A stretch of DNA of 9,954 nt from Deltaproteobacteria bacterium (lineage in GTDB: Bacteria > Desulfobacterota > Desulfarculia > Adiutricales > Adiutricaceae): the NCBI GenBank assembly GCA_031257955.1, contig JAIRNQ010000136.1, forward strand, positions 1 to 9,954, in the 5' to 3' direction. Position numbers and translations under genes: made by a program. Below, piece after piece: positions 6,595 through 9,954 of the stretch. The first letter of the stretch is position 1. The number at the start of each line of letters is the position of its first letter. The notes beneath the pieces were generated by a model. It ran no database searches and was not told where the DNA came from. It was given only the letters and a program-made list of their open reading frames with translations.

Positions 6595-6702
6595 CACTAA
6601 ATTTCAAGGCTCTTCAGGATTTTGCGTGGGTCTACCGAAAAACGTATATAAAACCTCTCTTTTTTTCGCGGCCTTAAACGGCGGCTGAGGTTAACCGCGA
6701 CC

Positions 6703-8019
6703 TTAGCCGCGGGTTCCGGGTTTGGGCCGGGGTTTCCGGCCGTCGGTTTCGGCCGGGCCGGTCTGGTCCGGCCGTTGGCCTTTCTGGGCACCGGGCTTTT
6801 CCGGGCGGTCAGCCCTATGGGTGCCGGGCGGGCGGTCCAGGAGGGTGGCCGGCTTGAGGCGGCCTTGGCCGAAGCGATCGTTGATGGCGTCCATGGCCTC
6901 GGAGAGTTTGTCCTTGGCCTGTGGGGTTTTTAGGCCGGCGGCCTCGAAGAGGGTCATGGGGGCGGCCTCTTGGCCGCCCGGGGCGAACTTGGAAGTGGAA
7001 AGGCCCAAAAGACGCCAGGGCCCTTTTTTGTCGCTGGGAAAAAGCTCCAGGGCCAGGCGGTGAAGCTGGCCGTGGTCGGAGACGGGCCGAGAGAGGGTCT
7101 TGGAACGGGTGTGGGTGTTGAATTTGTTGTCCCGGGCTTTAACGGTCACGGTCAGGGCGGCCAGCTTTTCGGCCCTGAGGCGGGCGGCTACTTTTACGGC
7201 CAAGGCCAACAGCTCGCGGCTCACGCTCTCCGGGCCGGAAACGTCTTCGGCGTAGGTCTCCTCGTTTCCGAGGCTCTTGGCCTCATGGGACGGCTCGACC
7301 TCCCGAGGATCGATTCCGTTGGCCAAATTCCACATGTGGTGGCCGCTTTGGCCGAAGCTGGACAAGACGTAATCCTCGGGCAGATCGGCGAACTGCCCCA
7401 CCGTGGTTATGCCCAAGGCGCGGAGATTTTTTTCGGTGACCTTGCCCACCCCCCAAAGCTTGCCGATGGCCAGGGGTCTCAAAAACTCCAGTTCGCGGCC
7501 CTCCTCGATAACCGTGAGACCGTTTGGTTTTTTGAAGCCAGAGGCGATTTTGGCCACGTGTTTTATGGTCGAAACGCCTGCGCTGATGGTCAGGCCCGTT
7601 TCGGCGAAGACTTCCCGGCGGATGCGCTCGGCAATCTCGGGGGCCGGGCCAAAGAGCCGGATGGAGGCGGTCACGTCCAGAAAGGCTTCGTCCAGGGCCA
7701 AGGGTTCGACCAACGGGGTGTAACGCTTGAAGATCCCCATGACCTGCGCCGAGAGCTCCCGGTAACGCCACATGCGACCACCCATAAAAATGCCCTCGGG
7801 ACATAACCTATGGGCCTCGGCCGAGGGCATTCCCGAGCGCACGCCCTTGGCCCTGGCCTCGTAAGAGCAAGTGGAGACCACGCTTCTGGGGCCGGTTCCT
7901 CCGATTATGACCGGAAGGCCCTTCAAGGCGGGGTTATCGAGGATCTCCACCGAGGCGTAAAAGGCGTCCAGATCCAGGTGGATAATCCAGACCGGACCTT
8001 TATGTCCCCGCCCGTCCAT
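6703..8019 (-). CDS. dinB: DNA polymerase IV (Y-family translesion polymerase)
   Basis: This is a 438-residue error-prone polymerase that extends past damaged bases at stalled forks. The palm begins at HLDLDAFYASVE (14-25) with metal-binding D16. Tyr21 is in the steric-gate position that excludes ribonucleotides. LALDEAFLDV (107-116) supplies D110 and E111. GVSTIKHVAKIASGFKKPNG (148-167) and the helix-hairpin-helix GKLWGVGKVTEKNLRALGI (186-204) follow, then the little-finger domain (about 246-345). PMTLF (354-358) sits where many DinB proteins carry the beta-clamp motif QLSLF. AMDAINDRFGQG (375-386) is the usual C-terminal signature. A Pro/Lys/Arg-rich tail of about 45 residues then extends it beyond the usual 350-400. 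The start is ATG at 8019, nine bases after the stop of the upstream gene. There is no strong ribosome binding site, so translational coupling is likely. No LexA-type box is visible nearby. Confidence 0.96.
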   Translation of the reverse strand: MDGRGHKGPVWIIHLDLDAFYASVEILDNPALKGLPVIIGGTGPRSVVSTCSYEARAKGVRSGMPSAEAHRLCPEGIFMGGRMWRYRELSAQVMGIFKRYTPLVEPLALDEAFLDVTASIRLFGPAPEIAERIRREVFAETGLTISAGVSTIKHVAKIASGFKKPNGLTVIEEGRELEFLRPLAIGKLWGVGKVTEKNLRALGITTVGQFADLPEDYVLSSFGQSGHHMWNLANGIDPREVEPSHEAKSLGNEETYAEDVSGPESVSRELLALAVKVAARLRAEKLAALTVTVKARDNKFNTHTRSKTLSRPVSDHGQLHRLALELFPSDKKGPWRLLGLSTSKFAPGGQEAAPMTLFEAAGLKTPQAKDKLSEAMDAINDRFGQGRLKPATLLDRPPGTHRADRPEKPGAQKGQRPDQTGPAETDGRKPRPKPGTRG

Positions 8020-8028
8020 GGCCCCGGC

Positions 8029-9420
8029 CTACGGGAGCCAGTGGAGGCGTTCCGGATCGAGTTTGATGGCCGAAAGGGGCCAGCCGTCCTCGCTTAACGT
8101 TAACCTCCCGGCCACCCCGACGTGGACCGTCTCGGCGTCCCCCAAATAGGGCAAGGCCCCCTCCTCGCTGGAAGCGGCCAGGCCCGCCAAAGTGGCCGCG
8201 TCGTAAGCCATGACCGCGGCCCAGCTGGGCTCGCGGCGATGGTACTGGATGAAGCGGCGCCTGAACTCCGACAGGGCCTTGTTTAGAGTTTTCCCGGACC
8301 CAAACTCCAAAGGCACGGCCACTTGGGCGTTTTTGATGTCCACGGCCAAAAACGAGGCCCCGATCTCCCGGATGGCCAGTGAGGTGGGGATGAGGAAAGT
8401 GGCCCGCTTAAAGCCGCTGGAAGCTAAGACCGGGGCGGCCCGCATGGCCAACCTAGGCGGCAGGGCCACCAGTATCCAGTCCTGGGGGCTGCCCTTGATT
8501 TCCAAAAGAACGTTTAGATCCTCGGGCTTATCCACCGGTATGGTGTTAACGCTGGTGGCCTTAAGGGCCCGGGGTTTGGAGGGCTTAGGGTTGGCCTTGG
8601 TCGGGGGCGGGGCTTGGGGATTGATGAGCGCCTCCCGGAAGGCCTCGGCCAGTTCCTTCTGGCCCGGCTCTGGGCCCTCAAGGACGTAGACCTGTTTTAT
8701 TCGCTTACCGGTCCTGGGGACCTCCTTGGCCAGCCGCCGACCCTGGGAGGCCGGATCGGGCAGGAGCCTGACGAAGGCCGGCCCCAACTCGGAGGTCTTT
8801 TGGCTTTCGATGTAGGTTAACAGAATCGGGGCCCCGGCCTTGGCGTAATAGGGAGCGCCCTGGGACAAGCGCGACTCGTAAAGATGGCCCATGATGGCCA
8901 CCGGAGAGCCCAAACTCCTTAGCCGGTAGGCGAAATCCGGGGCGGCCTCGTCTATGGTCTTTAATTCAAAACCTCCGCCGATGGTTTTTAGGGCCAGCTC
9001 GGCCCCCATGGCGGCGTCAATGCCGAAGGTGGCCCAGTGCCCCGAGTTGGGCACGGCCATGACGAAGGTGGGCTTGCCGCCCGGAGGGGCCAATATCGGA
9101 TAGGGGGTCACGGTAACCTCCTCCCCGTCCCCAGCCGGCTCGGCGTTGGCCTCCAGGGCCTCGGTCTCGGCTTCGGCTTCCGCCGGTTCTGGGGCCAGTT
9201 GGTAGACACCGTCCCCTATTTCCTCGGCCTGGGTCGGCGCCCCGTCCGCCCCTTCCGTGGTCCCCTCCACCGAACCGTCCCCTTGGGCGGCCCCATCGAC
9301 GGCGGCCTGGCCGGCGGGCCGATCGTTTTGGGCCAGGGCCGGGGCCATGCCCAATACTACCAGCAAAACGCCGGCGATCAAGGCTAGAATCTTAAGCGTT
9401 AGGGCTTGGCGGGTATCCAT
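8029..9420 (-). CDS. Secreted type-1 periplasmic-binding-fold protein, branched-chain amino acid receptor-like
   Basis: This 463-residue exported protein resembles the substrate-binding subunits of LIV-type ABC transporters (Peripla_BP_6 fold). A signal peptide covers residues 1-30, with a hydrophobic core at about 9-24 and a cut after ALA. An acidic Ala/Glu/Gly-rich low-complexity linker follows (about 31-115). The binding fold starts at KPTFVMAVPNSGHWATFG (about 116-133), with GIDAAMGAELALK, AIMGHLYESRLSQGAPYYAKAGAPIL and, near the end, AAVMAYDAATLAGLA. The start is ATG at 9420 with GGAGG seven bases upstream. A longer frame from TTG at 9447 would begin inside the upstream hairpin and is rejected. 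No permease or ATPase gene is adjacent, so it may be an orphan receptor, an envelope (LpoA-like) regulator or a binding protein serving a distant transporter. It lies between der and dinB and is probably co-transcribed. The ligand is not predictable. Confidence 0.8.
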   Translation of the reverse strand: MDTRQALTLKILALIAGVLLVVLGMAPALAQNDRPAGQAAVDGAAQGDGSVEGTTEGADGAPTQAEEIGDGVYQLAPEPAEAEAETEALEANAEPAGDGEEVTVTPYPILAPPGGKPTFVMAVPNSGHWATFGIDAAMGAELALKTIGGGFELKTIDEAAPDFAYRLRSLGSPVAIMGHLYESRLSQGAPYYAKAGAPILLTYIESQKTSELGPAFVRLLPDPASQGRRLAKEVPRTGKRIKQVYVLEGPEPGQKELAEAFREALINPQAPPPTKANPKPSKPRALKATSVNTIPVDKPEDLNVLLEIKGSPQDWILVALPPRLAMRAAPVLASSGFKRATFLIPTSLAIREIGASFLAVDIKNAQVAVPLEFGSGKTLNKALSEFRRRFIQYHRREPSWAAVMAYDAATLAGLAASSEEGALPYLGDAETVHVGVAGRLTLSEDGWPLSAIKLDPERLHWLP

Positions 9421-9439
9421 GGCGGCGCCTCCGAATCCC

Positions 9440-9473
9440 TTCCCCAAATCCCTCCGGGGAGGGGCTTGGGGAA
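9440..9473 (-). other. Strong hairpin between der and the binding-protein gene
   Basis: The 34 bases form an 8-bp outer stem (TTCCCCAA with TTGGGGAA), a G-U pair and a C/A mismatch, then a 5-bp inner stem (CCCTC with GAGGG) around a CCCG loop. It begins seven bases after the der stop and ends just before the GGAGG ribosome binding site of the next gene. No T-run follows on the minus strand, so it is not a standard intrinsic terminator. An RNA-processing or mRNA-stability element that sets different expression of der and its neighbour is more likely. Confidence 0.6.
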
Positions 9474-9480
9474 CGGAAAG

Positions 9481-9954
9481 TCATTTTTTGGTTTTGGAAC
9501 CGGCCGCGCCCCTTTTGGGCGGGGCCTTTTTCCCGGCCGCCGGCTTGCCGCCAGCCGGCCCATTGGCCGCCGGCTTTCTGGCGGTCGGCTTGCCGCCCGC
9601 CGGCGTTTTGGCGACGGGTTTCTTGGCGGTCGGTTTCTTGCCCTTGGGACCCTGGCCCGAGACGCGGCTGGGCCGGGGTTCGTGCCGCGGGCGGAAGTGG
9701 ATCTTTACCGGCACCAGCTCCAGGCCGAAGGCGTCCCGCAGGCGGTTAACCAAAAACCGGCGATAGGAAAAGTGGACCGAGTCGGGTCGATTGGCGAAAA
9801 CTACAAAAGTGGGCGGTTTAGCCGCCGCCTGGGTAGCGTAATAAAATTTGAGCCTAACTGAACCGGAAAAAGGTGGCGTATGAGCGGCCACAGCCTCTTC
9901 TAAGACCGTATTGACCTCGGCGGTGGAGGCGCGAAAAGCGTACTGAACCATGAG
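9481..9954 (-). CDS. der: Ribosome-assembly GTPase Der (EngA), C-terminal part with a long basic tail
   Basis: Only the last 157 residues are in the window; the two GTPase domains lie beyond 9954. The visible part is the KH-like C-terminal domain of Der, which binds 50S precursors: the ASTAEVNTVLEEAVAAHTPP helix region, SVRLKFYYATQAAAKPPTFVVFANRPDSVHFSYRRFLVNRLRDAFG, and the closing PVKIHFRPR. After this the protein does not stop. It runs on for about 55 residues rich in Lys, Pro, Ala and Gly, with repeating KPTAKKP/AGGKPTARKP/AAGKK units, recalling histone-H1/AlgP-like tails. Most Der proteins have only a short basic end, so this tail is unusual. The frame is open to the window edge and the true start is not visible. 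Confidence 0.93.
   Translation of the reverse strand, partial: LMVQYAFRASTAEVNTVLEEAVAAHTPPFSGSVRLKFYYATQAAAKPPTFVVFANRPDSVHFSYRRFLVNRLRDAFGLELVPVKIHFRPRHEPRPSRVSGQGPKGKKPTAKKPVAKTPAGGKPTARKPAANGPAGGKPAAGKKAPPKRGAAGSKTKK

Larger units (their letters stand above)
2339..6683. other. AT-rich candidate island holding the helicase and the IS
   Basis: Base composition and codon endings change sharply from GC-rich to AT-rich just after 2340 and back just before 6680. TAAACGGCG occurs in direct orientation at both changes: 2339-2347 and 6675-6683. Each copy is preceded within about 13 bases by a run of at least six T. The segment between holds only the helicase gene, its leader and the IS1634-type element. 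This fits a small acquired block placed between the 3' end of dinB and the WG-repeat/small-ORF region. No integrase, recombinase or tRNA is visible, so the entry mechanism is unknown. A 9-base match can occur by chance at this scale. Confidence 0.45.

Noticed and set aside
4726..6600. TTAGTGA (4726-4732) and its complement (6594-6600) as IS tips
   Set aside because: This is only a 7-base match, weaker than the 13-of-17 repeat further out on the left and nearly adjacent on the right.
6970..7806. Plus-strand frame of 278 codons opposite dinB
   Set aside because: It mirrors the codon structure of dinB on the other strand; long antisense frames are common in GC-rich genes.
9421..9447. Longer binding-protein frame from TTG at 9447
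   Set aside because: It starts inside the hairpin without a ribosome binding site; ATG 9420 has GGAGG and a normal signal peptide.

Overview
The window carries two kinds of DNA. The outer parts (about 1-2050 and 6680-9954) are GC-rich, with G/C-ended codons. The middle (about 2340-6680) is clearly AT-rich, with A/T-ended codons. The outer genes are ordinary bacterial chromosome genes: the GTPase Der, the polymerase DinB, the sugar-nucleotide enzyme RmlB and two exported proteins with signal peptides. The dTDP-rhamnose-type gene and the periplasmic-type proteins suggest a Gram-negative bacterium. A Desulfobacterota or other former deltaproteobacterial host would fit, but that is a guess from overall style.

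Nearly every gene reads on the minus strand, so the biological order runs from high to low coordinates. First comes the C-terminal end of der (9481-9954). After a 60-base gap holding a strong hairpin comes a secreted type-1 periplasmic-binding-fold protein (8029-9420). Nine bases later comes DNA polymerase IV, dinB (6703-8019). These three look like one transcription unit.

Then comes the AT-rich block. It holds an IS1634-family element (about 4639-6594, transposase 4737-6542) and a lone UvrD/Rep-type superfamily-1 helicase (2421-4343). The helicase has its own good sigma70-type promoter at 4538-4566, between the insertion sequence and the gene, and a leader of about 190 bases. A 9-base direct repeat, TAAACGGCG, each copy preceded by a run of T, sits at both composition breaks (2339-2347 and 6675-6683). 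The block may therefore have entered as a unit.

Beyond it are a doubtful plus-strand 94-codon frame (2057-2341), a secreted WG-repeat protein (611-1984) and the first 152 codons of rmlB/rfbB (1-457), which runs off the window.

The most useful points for a second look are these. The transposase frame is intact but its first expected DDE aspartate reads as tyrosine, so it is probably inactive. A self-contained helicase sits in what looks like a small acquired island. Der has a long Lys/Pro/Ala-rich tail. An orphan substrate-binding-like protein lies between der and dinB. I see no tRNA, rRNA or CRISPR array, and nothing that proves a new multi-gene system.
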